DNA of 11,953 bases from Candidatus Saccharimonadota bacterium (GTDB lineage Bacteria > Patescibacteriota > Saccharimonadia > Saccharimonadales > Saccharimonadaceae): the NCBI GenBank assembly GCA_017510305.1, contig JAFWNO010000014.1:1-11953 (forward strand), given 5' to 3'. A model generated the notes under the pieces. It had not been told where the DNA came from, did no database searches, and saw only the letters and a list, made by a program, of their open reading frames with translations. The translations under genes were made by a program, and so were the position numbers. Positions 6,986-11,953 of this stretch are shown piece after piece. Every line of letters begins with the position of its first letter. Position 1 is the first letter of the stretch.

Positions 6986-8323
6986 ATGACAGACAGCAAA
7001 AAAGAAAAAGATGCCGATAAAAAGGTAAGCACCACCAAGAAGACTGATTCCACCAAGAAAAAGTCTACTAAAAAGAAAACCAACTCAACTAAAGCCAGCC
7101 CAGCCAAGACTAATTCTGTCAAGGCCAAGTCAGCCAATAATAAAAAGTCTACCAAACCAGAAAAGGCCGACATCGTCGAGAAAAAGCCTCGCCAAAAAAA
7201 TTCTTACAGCAAGATTACACTTACTTTCTCCATTTTAGCCTTTATCTGCTCTGGTGCCGCCCTCGTCGCCAGCACCACAGACATCTTCAAGCATGTCAAC
7301 TGGGCTAATTTTGACAATAATAATTATATTAGTTTTAAAGAGGGTACTATCGCCGAAATCGCCAATAAAGTCAGTCCTAGCGTAGTATCTATCCTTACAG
7401 AAACCCGCGTCCAAAGTTGGTATGGCCAAAGTTCCACTTCCTCCGCCGCCGGTACTGGCGTAATCGTCACTAAAGATGGCTACATCCTTACCAATAAGCA
7501 CGTCGTAGAAGATGCTAGCAAGGTCAGCGTCGTCCTAGATAGCGGCAAGACTTACGATGCAAGCGAAGTAGAAGTAGTTGGTATGGATCCATCCAATGAT
7601 ATCGCTTTTCTAAAAATCAAGGGCGCTACTGATTTGCCAGCCGTCACACTTGGTGATTCCAAAACTTTAAATGTTGGCCAACAAGTCATCGCCATTGGTA
7701 ATGCGCTCGGCCAATATCAAAATACCGTCACAGAGGGCATCATTTCTGGCACCGGTCGCACCATTACCGCATCAGACAGCTCCGGCCAAAATGTCGAGCG
7801 TCTTACCGACATGATCCAGACCGACGCCGCCATCAACGCCGGCAACTCTGGCGGCCCACTCGTCAATGCCGCCGGCCAAGTCATCGGCATCAATACCGCC
7901 GTTGGTTCCGGCAATAGTCTCGGCTTCGCCATCCCCATCTCCAGCATCAAAGGCATGCTAGATTCGATTATTAAAACTGGCAAATTAGACCGTGCCTATA
8001 TCGGTGTATATTACGATTCGCTCACCCCGCAGCTCGCCAAGAATTACAACCTAGACATCACTGTGGGCGCCTATGTCCACAATAGTAATGGCGCTGGTGT
8101 AATTGCCGATTCTCCTGCTGAAAAAGCCGGCATTAAAGATGGTGATATTATCGTCCGCATAAATGGTGCCAAAGTTGGTGAAACCGGCTCCCTCAGCACC
8201 CTCATCGGCGAATACGCCCCAGGCGACACCATTACTCTCACCATTATCCGCGAAGGCAGCGAGAAGAATATTGACGTTACTCTCGGCAGCTTCCCAACAA
8301 ACACAAATCAGACTAAGAATTAA
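6986..8323 (+). CDS. Membrane-anchored HtrA/DegP-like serine protease with one PDZ domain
   Basis: S1C-family protease that degrades or processes misfolded proteins outside the cytoplasmic membrane. In order: a Lys/Ser/Thr-rich cytoplasmic tail (residues 1-72), one transmembrane helix (about 77-97), a trypsin-like domain (about 120-330) with catalytic His172 (TNKHVVED), Asp205 (NDIAFLKI) and Ser288 (NAGNSGGPL), and one PDZ domain (about 335-440). All three catalytic residues are intact. The length of 445 aa is typical of Gram-positive membrane HtrA proteins, but the tail is unusually long and repetitive in KKS, STKK and TNS. ATG 6986 follows AAAGGAG (6974-6980) by 5 bases. It is the second gene after the membrane protein and is probably translated from a shared mRNA. 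The transcript may end at the palindrome at 8340-8376. Confidence 0.95.
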   Translation: MTDSKKEKDADKKVSTTKKTDSTKKKSTKKKTNSTKASPAKTNSVKAKSANNKKSTKPEKADIVEKKPRQKNSYSKITLTFSILAFICSGAALVASTTDIFKHVNWANFDNNNYISFKEGTIAEIANKVSPSVVSILTETRVQSWYGQSSTSSAAGTGVIVTKDGYILTNKHVVEDASKVSVVLDSGKTYDASEVEVVGMDPSNDIAFLKIKGATDLPAVTLGDSKTLNVGQQVIAIGNALGQYQNTVTEGIISGTGRTITASDSSGQNVERLTDMIQTDAAINAGNSGGPLVNAAGQVIGINTAVGSGNSLGFAIPISSIKGMLDSIIKTGKLDRAYIGVYYDSLTPQLAKNYNLDITVGAYVHNSNGAGVIADSPAEKAGIKDGDIIVRINGAKVGETGSLSTLIGEYAPGDTITLTIIREGSEKNIDVTLGSFPTNTNQTKN

Positions 8324-8339
8324 ACCATACAGAGCGAGA

Positions 8340-8376
8340 GATTTTATTCTTACTTTTCAAAAGTAAGAATAAAATC
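8340..8376. repeat. Perfect 18-bp inverted repeat at the htrA/prmC convergent junction
   Basis: The arms at 8340-8357 and 8359-8376 are exact reverse complements around a single C. The stem is AT-rich. The right arm and most of the left encode the last residues of PrmC (DFILTFEK) on the minus strand. Neither side is followed by a T-run, so this is a possible bidirectional 3'-end hairpin and not a classic terminator. Confidence 0.85.
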
Positions 8377-9117
8377 TAGGCGCCGCTCATACGAGTATTT
8401 TTTACTAGCATATTTTATGATTTTCTTATGTTGGCTCGGGTCCGCCTCAAGAATCAGGTATTTCGCCCTACATTGGTCTATTAGTTTATAAATCAACTCC
8501 AACCCACCCTTCTCCGCAAAAAGTGCCTCCTCTGGCTCATATTGTATCTCTGGCGAAGTCCACTCCCACTCTCTATCTACATATGGCAAATTCGCCACTA
8601 CAATGTCTGGCTCCGGCCCGCGATAATCAGATAGTAAATCCCCCGCCATAAACTCCACTTTAGCTCCCAATCTTTCCGCATTGTCCTGCGCCACCCTCAG
8701 CGCCACCATAGATTTATCAATACCTATCACTTTCGCCTTTGTTTCAAGCGCCAAAGTAATTGCAATGCAACCCGAGCCTGTTCCCACATCCACAATTACC
8801 TTATCGTCTACGTCCAACTCTTTAACAACGTCAATAATCGCTTCCGTTTCGGGGCGGGGAATTAGCACATCTCTACTTACCCCAAACTTTCTGCCATAGA
8901 ATTCTTTCTTGCCGATAATATATGCCACCGGCACGTCCCGAAGCCTCAATTCCAACATCATATCAAGCATCTTTAACTCTTCTTCCGTCAAGACTCTATC
9001 CGCCAAAAGCACTAAATCACTCCTGTCGCTCTTGCCAAAAACGGCCATCATAAAAATCTCGGCATCTAATCTAGAAATAATCTTACTGGCCTGCTTCAGC
9101 CAAAAGCTCACGTTCAT
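8350..9117 (-). CDS. prmC: Release factor glutamine N5-methyltransferase (PrmC/HemK)
   Basis: PrmC methylates the glutamine of the GGQ motif in RF1 and RF2 using S-adenosylmethionine, which raises peptide-release efficiency. The 255-aa protein has the small N-terminal helical domain (WLKQA...LDAE), [11 protein letters not shown] (68-78), IPRPETE (86-92), and the SAM-binding loop [11 protein letters not shown] (110-120). The substrate-glutamine motif, usually NPPY, reads NLPY at 176-179. The ATG at 9117 overlaps the end of prfA by 35 bases, and the N-terminus fits the family from the first residues, so the overlap is accepted. Pairing with prfA is a common bacterial arrangement in which enzyme and substrate are co-expressed. 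The C-terminal codons lie in the palindrome at 8340-8376. Confidence 0.94.
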   Translation of the reverse strand: MNVSFWLKQASKIISRLDAEIFMMAVFGKSDRSDLVLLADRVLTEEELKMLDMMLELRLRDVPVAYIIGKKEFYGRKFGVSRDVLIPRPETEAIIDVVKELDVDDKVIVDVGTGSGCIAITLALETKAKVIGIDKSMVALRVAQDNAERLGAKVEFMAGDLLSDYRGPEPDIVVANLPYVDREWEWTSPEIQYEPEEALFAEKGGLELIYKLIDQCRAKYLILEADPSQHKKIIKYASKKYSYERRLDFILTFEK

Positions 9118-10138
9118 GCTTTGCCAGTTCCGTAATTATATCCTCAATATCACCGTCCATCGCCGCGCCAATATTAGACCGTGAATAATGAATCCTATGG
9201 TCAGTAATTCTGTCTTGTGGGAAATTATATGTTCGAATTTTCTCAGACCTATCGCCAGTACCAATCAAAGATTTCCGCGCATCCGAAGCGTTCTTTTGAT
9301 CTTCCATCTTTTGCTTTTCCACTAGCCGCGAACGCAAAATCGCCATCGCTTTTACGCGGTTTTGCTGCTGGCTTCTCTCGTCCTGCATCGCCACCACAAT
9401 CCCTGTCGGCAAGTGCGTAATTCGCACCGCAGAATCCGTCGTGTTTACACCTTGCCCACCGTGCCCCCCAGAGCGATAAATATCAATGCGTAGATCTTCC
9501 GGCTTGATTTCAATTTCTGATTCCTCCGCCTCCGGCAGTACCGCCACCGTTACCGTAGAGGTATGGATTCTGCCCTGCGACTCCGTCACCGGCACACGCT
9601 GTACTCTATGTACGCCACCTTCAAATTTTAGCTGCCCATACGGCCTGTCGCCAGTCACTCTGAAAATCACTTCCTTCATCCCGCCAGCCTCATTTTCATT
9701 AGCAGAAATCTGCTCTACCTTTAGCCCATGCCCCTCGCAGTAATGTAGATACATCCGATAAAGTTCGCTCGCAAATAGCGATGCTTCATCTCCGCCCGCC
9801 CCAGCACGTATCTCTACAATCGCCACTTTATCATCATCTGGGTCTTTTGGAATTAACATCTCATCTAGTTTTGCCCTAGATTCATCAAGTTCCATCTTAA
9901 TTGATTCAATATCAGCCCTTGCTAATTCTCCCAATTCTGGGTCAGACACTAATTCTTCCGCCTCTTTCAAATTCTCCTCTAGTTGTTGAATTCTATCCAT
10001 CAACCCTAGAATATCAGATAATTCCGAAAGCCTCCGCGACTTCGCTGCAAAATCAGAATCCGCATACGCCTCAGGCCGCGCCAAAAACTCCTCAATCTCT
10101 CTCTTTTCTTCCTCTAGGCTATTGATTTTCTCTTGCAT
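9083..10138 (-). CDS. prfA: Peptide chain release factor 1
   Basis: RF1 recognises UAA and UAG in the ribosomal A site and triggers hydrolysis of the peptidyl-tRNA. The 351-aa length is normal. Domain 1 is a helical, coiled-coil-like N-terminus (about 1-95). The codon-recognition tripeptide PVT is at 183-185 within [14 protein letters not shown], which distinguishes RF1 from RF2 (SPF). The catalytic GGQ is at 227-229 in [17 protein letters not shown], the site PrmC would modify. The ATG at 10138 is 10 bases past a -10 box with no Shine-Dalgarno, so its leader is only about 4 nt. It is the first gene of a prfA-prmC operon. The presence of RF1 and use of TAG as a stop fit the standard code. Confidence 0.97.
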   Translation of the reverse strand: MQEKINSLEEEKREIEEFLARPEAYADSDFAAKSRRLSELSDILGLMDRIQQLEENLKEAEELVSDPELGELARADIESIKMELDESRAKLDEMLIPKDPDDDKVAIVEIRAGAGGDEASLFASELYRMYLHYCEGHGLKVEQISANENEAGGMKEVIFRVTGDRPYGQLKFEGGVHRVQRVPVTESQGRIHTSTVTVAVLPEAEESEIEIKPEDLRIDIYRSGGHGGQGVNTTDSAVRITHLPTGIVVAMQDERSQQQNRVKAMAILRSRLVEKQKMEDQKNASDARKSLIGTGDRSEKIRTYNFPQDRITDHRIHYSRSNIGAAMDGDIEDIITELAKHERELLAEAGQ

Positions 10139-10148
10139 ATATACTACA

Positions 10149-10177
10149 ATTGTATCATAAATATTGTATATTTATAA
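10149..10177 (-). promoter_or_regulatory. Promoter of prfA-prmC with near-leaderless start
   Basis: Minus-strand TATGATACAAT (10159 down to 10149) is an extended -10 box. TTATAA (10177 down to 10172) is a plausible -35 at 17-base spacing. The predicted +1 near 10142 leaves about 4 nt before the ATG at 10138. Confidence 0.65.
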
Positions 10178-10178
10178 T
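10150..10178 (+). promoter_or_regulatory. Candidate promoter for tRNA-Val and the downstream hairpin region
   Basis: TATAAT at 10173-10178 is perfect; TTGTAT at 10150-10155 is a weak -35 (3 of 6) at a 17-base spacing. It overlaps the divergent prfA promoter. The predicted start near 10185 lies inside the hairpin at 10181-10215. Confidence 0.45.
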
Positions 10179-10180
10179 CA

Positions 10181-10215
10181 TTTTTAAAGTTAGGACATGT
10201 GCCTAACTTTAAAAA
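10181..10215. repeat. 14-bp perfect hairpin between prfA and tRNA-Val
   Basis: TTTTTAAAGTTAGG (10181-10194) pairs fully with 10202-10215 around the 7-base loop ACATGTG. T-runs are on the 5' side of each strand, so it lacks the usual terminator layout. It sits downstream of the + promoter start and upstream of prfA. Confidence 0.8.
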
Positions 10216-10240
10216 CATCCAAAGTTTCTTTTCGTTGGAA

Positions 10241-10260
10241 CTTTTCTTTTCAAAGAAAAG
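10241..10260 (+). repeat. Short hairpin in the tRNA-Val leader
   Basis: CTTTTCTTT (10241-10249) pairs with AAAGAAAAG (10252-10260) around TC. It lies 12 bases before the tRNA and may be part of a structured 5' leader removed by RNase P. AAAGTT (10221-10226) and AACTTT (10239-10244) offer an alternative pairing. Confidence 0.5.
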
Positions 10261-10272
10261 CCCAGTCTGCTT

Positions 10273-10349
10273 GGATCCTTAGCTCAGTTGGCTAGAGCGT
10301 ACGATTCACATTCGTAAGGTCACAGGTTCAAGCCCTGTAGGATCCACCA
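10273..10349 (+). tRNA. tRNA-Val (anticodon CAC)
   Basis: A complete cloverleaf with encoded CCA, 77 nt. Acceptor GGATCCT (10273-10279) pairs with AGGATCC (10339-10345). The D-arm is GCTC/GAGC around AGTTGGCTA. The anticodon stem TACGA/TCGTA encloses the loop TTCACAT, giving anticodon CAC at 10307-10309, which reads GUG. The variable loop AGGTC is 5 nt, and the T-arm ACAGG/CCTGT encloses TTCAAGC. Discriminator A10346 and anticodon A35/C36 agree with valine identity. As a CAC isoacceptor it would supplement a UAC tRNA-Val encoded elsewhere. Confidence 0.95.
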
Positions 10350-10570
10350 CGGAACAAGCACGAAGGAAGAAATCGAAGATTTCTTCTAAAAATTTATTCT
10401 AAAATTTAAATTGAGAGTTCTACTCTCATATTTTAGTTTTAGAATAGATTTAAGAAGTTTCGAAGAAACTTACTTCGCGCGCCTGACAGTGGTCTGGCCG
10501 TAGGCCAGACCAAGAGGAGACACCCGCTGGAAAACAATTTGCGAAGCAAATTGGTTACCATAAAAAAATA
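10350..10570 (+). other. Hairpin-rich non-coding stretch downstream of tRNA-Val, possible structured RNA
   Basis: No convincing gene is present. Six hairpins occur in a row. H1: GAAGAAATC (10366-10374) pairs with 10378-10386, loop GAA. H2: a long imperfect stem, arms about 10383-10404 and 10437-10457, with inner GAGAGT/ACTCTC (10413-10427). H3: AAGTTTC (10455-10461) pairs with 10465-10471, loop GAA. H4: TGGTCTGGCC (10490-10499) pairs perfectly with 10503-10512, loop GTA. H5: an outer CAG/CTG closing (10487-10489 with 10527-10529) could enclose H4. H6: CAATTTGC (10535-10542) pairs with 10546-10553, loop GAA. H1 shares bases with H2, and H2 with H3, so they may be alternatives. I found no tmRNA, RNase P or SRP RNA signature. 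It could be a trailer of the tRNA transcript, an independent small RNA, or repeat debris. Confidence 0.55.
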
Positions 10571-10592
10571 GGGCAATTTCTTGCCCCTTTTT
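10562..10592. terminator. Bidirectional intrinsic terminator
   Basis: GGGCAA (10571-10576) pairs with TTGCCC (10581-10586) around TTTC. On the + strand CTTTTT follows, ending the tRNA/hairpin transcript. On the minus strand TATTTTTTT follows, ending the VanY-like gene whose stop is 20 bases away. Confidence 0.88.
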
Positions 10593-10611
10593 GAGCTATT
10601 TGCATAATGTT

Positions 10612-11394
10612 CTAATTGCTTTTTTGCTTCAGATATTCCTCAAGACAGAGGCCGTTATCCATTATCTCGTGCGCAACTTTACTCGATCCCACAAATCGTA
10701 TTTCATACGGCTCACACGGGTATCCAGTCTCAGGCTCTTTACCCTCCGGATAGCGATCAATAAAGCCATAATCCGCCAGAGTCTCATGCACAACTTTAAA
10801 CTCCGAGATGCTCACCTGGCGCTCTGCAGTTTCCGTATGCCAGACCATCTCACCGTTTTCATCCGGCCAATAAATCAGTATGTTCAGCAGCAGCCCCGTA
10901 TGATGTTCTGAATATCCGGGCTTTGCTATCTTGTTTTTATCCGCCCAATCTTCCAGCGAGCCATAATAATCACACACAGCCTGCTGATCTTCCTCGGTAC
11001 GATACGCACTATATAGCCCAATTCTCATACCTTTCTGATCCAAAGCATACTGAAGCTCTGTAAATGCATAATAAGCTGCCTTCTCCACCGGTGTCCTGTC
11101 CCCAGTCAATACATCCGCCACATAGACTAAATCATCCTGCAGCAAATGATTATATTCGCCCTCAAAATCATACGGGTTATCATCATTTACTACAATCAAG
11201 TAGTCACGCTCAGGATTCATCGCACAAGAAAACTCATCCTCCGGCAGCTCTTTAGCCGAAAGCTCATCAGTAGTCAAGCTTTCTACCTTAGCAGCTTCTT
11301 TTTCACCTACAGATATACTACCTATGCAACCAGCCAAAATCTGGCCTACCACTACAACACAAATCACTATTAATAATGTACTATTCCTATTCAT
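10612..11394 (-). CDS. VanY-like (peptidase M15B) lipoprotein with degraded zinc site
   Basis: The fold matches D-alanyl-D-alanine carboxypeptidases of the VanY type, which trim the peptidoglycan stem peptide. A signal peptide with lipobox LAGC (Cys23) predicts a lipid-anchored extracytoplasmic protein. Family blocks present: YSAYRTEEDQQ (128-138), KPGYSEHHTGLLLNI (158-172), YGFIDRYPEGKE (209-220) and EPYEIRFVG (228-236). The usual zinc ligands are the His and Asp of SxHxxGxxxD and the His of ExxH. Here His164 is kept, but the Asp position is Asn171 and the His position is Glu231; general base Glu228 remains. Two of three ligands are therefore changed, suggesting a binding or regulatory protein and not an active peptidase, although changed metal binding is possible. 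ATG 11394 has AAGGAGG at 11401-11407. The length of 260 aa is normal. It is divergent from the LiaF-like gene. Confidence 0.88.
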   Translation of the reverse strand: MNRNSTLLIVICVVVVGQILAGCIGSISVGEKEAAKVESLTTDELSAKELPEDEFSCAMNPERDYLIVVNDDNPYDFEGEYNHLLQDDLVYVADVLTGDRTPVEKAAYYAFTELQYALDQKGMRIGLYSAYRTEEDQQAVCDYYGSLEDWADKNKIAKPGYSEHHTGLLLNILIYWPDENGEMVWHTETAERQVSISEFKVVHETLADYGFIDRYPEGKEPETGYPCEPYEIRFVGSSKVAHEIMDNGLCLEEYLKQKSN

Positions 11395-11400
11395 CTCGCC

Positions 11401-11439
11401 CCTCCTTCAATCAAATAGCTCAAAATATATTATACCATA
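11401..11439 (-). promoter_or_regulatory. Promoter and Shine-Dalgarno of the VanY-like gene
   Basis: Minus-strand TATGGTATAAT (11439 down to 11429) is identical to the lepB and membrane-protein elements. Here, however, the predicted +1 near 11422 leaves a 28-nt leader with AAGGAGG (11407 down to 11401), so this mRNA is leadered. No good -35 is visible. Confidence 0.78.
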
Positions 11440-11468
11440 TTGAAAAATAGCACCATAATCAATATAAT
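11440..11468 (+). promoter_or_regulatory. Sigma-70 promoter of the LiaF-like gene
   Basis: TTGAAA (11440-11445) and TATAAT (11463-11468) are 17 bases apart. The predicted start near 11475 gives a 12-nt leader that begins at the Shine-Dalgarno AAGGAG (11476-11481). The -35 box touches the upstream end of the opposite promoter's extended -10. Confidence 0.82.
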
Positions 11469-11486
11469 AGTAGAAAAGGAGTAAAT

Positions 11487-11953
11487 ATGAAACAAGCAAA
11501 ACAAATTATGTGGGGAATCGCCCTCATTATCCTCGGCATCATTATCGGCGGCAACGCCCTCGGTATCTTTAATTTAAACATTTTCTTTCCCGGCTGGTGG
11601 ACAGTTTTTATTCTCGTTCCGTCTGCCATCAGCTTTATTACCAACAAAGACAAAACCGCCAGCATCATCATCTTCACAATCGGCGTTATTTTGCTTCTCG
11701 CCTGCCTTAGCGTAGTGGATTTTGGCATCATTTGGCAACTCATTATCCCAGCCATCATTATAATCATCGGCTGCTCTATTATCATTAAAACCATCCTTCA
11801 CCACAACACTAATGCTAAAATAAAAGAGCTAAACGAAAAGAGCGATAATAAAGTTACTAATGCTTCAGTCTTTTCTGGCGAGAAATATAATTATGATGAA
11901 AAAGAATTCAAAGGTGCAAAATTCGTCGCAGCCTTCGGCGGCATTGATATAGA
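11487..11953 (+). CDS. LiaF-like membrane protein, N-terminal part (cut by window end)
   Basis: The visible 155 residues contain four hydrophobic helices (about 8-27, 35-51, 58-76 and 81-101), then a charged linker (about 104-140) and the start of a soluble domain, with FVAAFGGIDI at 146-155. The helical bundle followed by an AAFGG-type beta repeat is typical of LiaF/DUF2154 'cell wall-active antibiotic response' proteins. In Firmicutes, LiaF is a membrane inhibitor of the LiaRS envelope-stress system. Here only the family resemblance is supported, not that role. ATG 11487 follows AAGGAG by 5 bases. The frame stays open to the end of the window, so the C-terminal domain is missing. It is divergent from the VanY-like lipoprotein, which suggests shared envelope-related control. 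Confidence 0.85.
   Translation, partial: MKQAKQIMWGIALIILGIIIGGNALGIFNLNIFFPGWWTVFILVPSAISFITNKDKTASIIIFTIGVILLLACLSVVDFGIIWQLIIPAIIIIIGCSIIIKTILHHNTNAKIKELNEKSDNKVTNASVFSGEKYNYDEKEFKGAKFVAAFGGIDI

Noticed and set aside
8163..8366. Plus-strand frame ending in DFILTFQK, resembling the PrmC C-terminus
   Set aside because: This is a by-product of the perfect palindrome at 8340-8376; the real genes are htrA (+) and prmC (-).
10273..10349. tRNA-Val as an integration (att) site of a mobile element
   Set aside because: No second copy of the tRNA 3' end, no integrase and no phage or plasmid gene in the window.
10350..10592. Known housekeeping RNA (tmRNA, RNase P RNA, SRP RNA)
   Set aside because: No tRNA-like ends or tag frame, no RNase P conserved blocks and no SRP GGAAG helix-8 motif are visible.
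10612..11394. Recent horizontal transfer of the VanY-like gene based on its CTG/GAG/ATA codons
   Set aside because: prfA and prmC on the same strand show the same tendency, explained by the strand composition bias.
1..11953. CRISPR array, insertion sequence or transposase
   Set aside because: No regularly spaced direct repeats, terminal inverted repeats or transposase-like frames were found.

Overview
The window reads as a compact chromosomal segment of a small-genome bacterium. The best guess is the Patescibacteria/CPR group, probably a Saccharibacteria-like lineage. This rests on short genes, very short spacers, several promoters that appear to make leaderless mRNAs, a compact GpsA, a UvrD-type helicase fused to a RecB-type nuclease, and an NLPY variant of the PrmC motif. 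It is an inference from style, not a lineage marker. The genetic code looks standard: TAA, TAG and TGA all end convincing genes, so UGA is not read as glycine as in Gracilibacteria. The + strand is richer in C than G in genes of either orientation, which suggests one replichore with the + strand as the lagging strand.

Layout. 12-4083 (+): compact glycerol-3-phosphate dehydrogenase (gpsA) overlapping a 1094-aa helicase-nuclease. 4061-4348 (+): a consensus sigma-70 promoter, an unrecognised 57-aa gene with a near-perfect Shine-Dalgarno, and a clean terminator. 4348-5375 (+): a leaderless tRNA-dihydrouridine synthase gene ending in a GC-rich hairpin zone. 5445-6086 (-): signal peptidase I. 6087-6169: two divergent leaderless promoters. 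6170-8323 (+): a polytopic membrane protein of unknown function, then a membrane-anchored HtrA protease. 8340-8376: a perfect palindrome at the convergent junction. 8350-10138 (-): prfA and prmC, overlapping. 10139-10611: no protein gene; divergent promoters, a long hairpin, tRNA-Val(CAC), a run of hairpins (three with C-GAA-G loops) and a bidirectional terminator. 10612-11394 (-): a VanY-like lipoprotein lacking two of three zinc ligands. 11487-end (+): the start of a LiaF-like membrane protein, divergent from the VanY-like gene through abutting promoters.

How it fits together. PrmC methylates the GGQ glutamine of release factors, and RF1 is encoded just upstream, so prfA-prmC is a translation-termination unit; Dus and the tRNA add to a translation theme. 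Signal peptidase I, HtrA, the polytopic membrane protein, the VanY-like lipoprotein and the LiaF-like protein form an envelope and secretion theme. The least explained elements are the 57-aa gene, the hairpin cluster at about 10350-10570, and the VanY-like protein with a degraded metal site.
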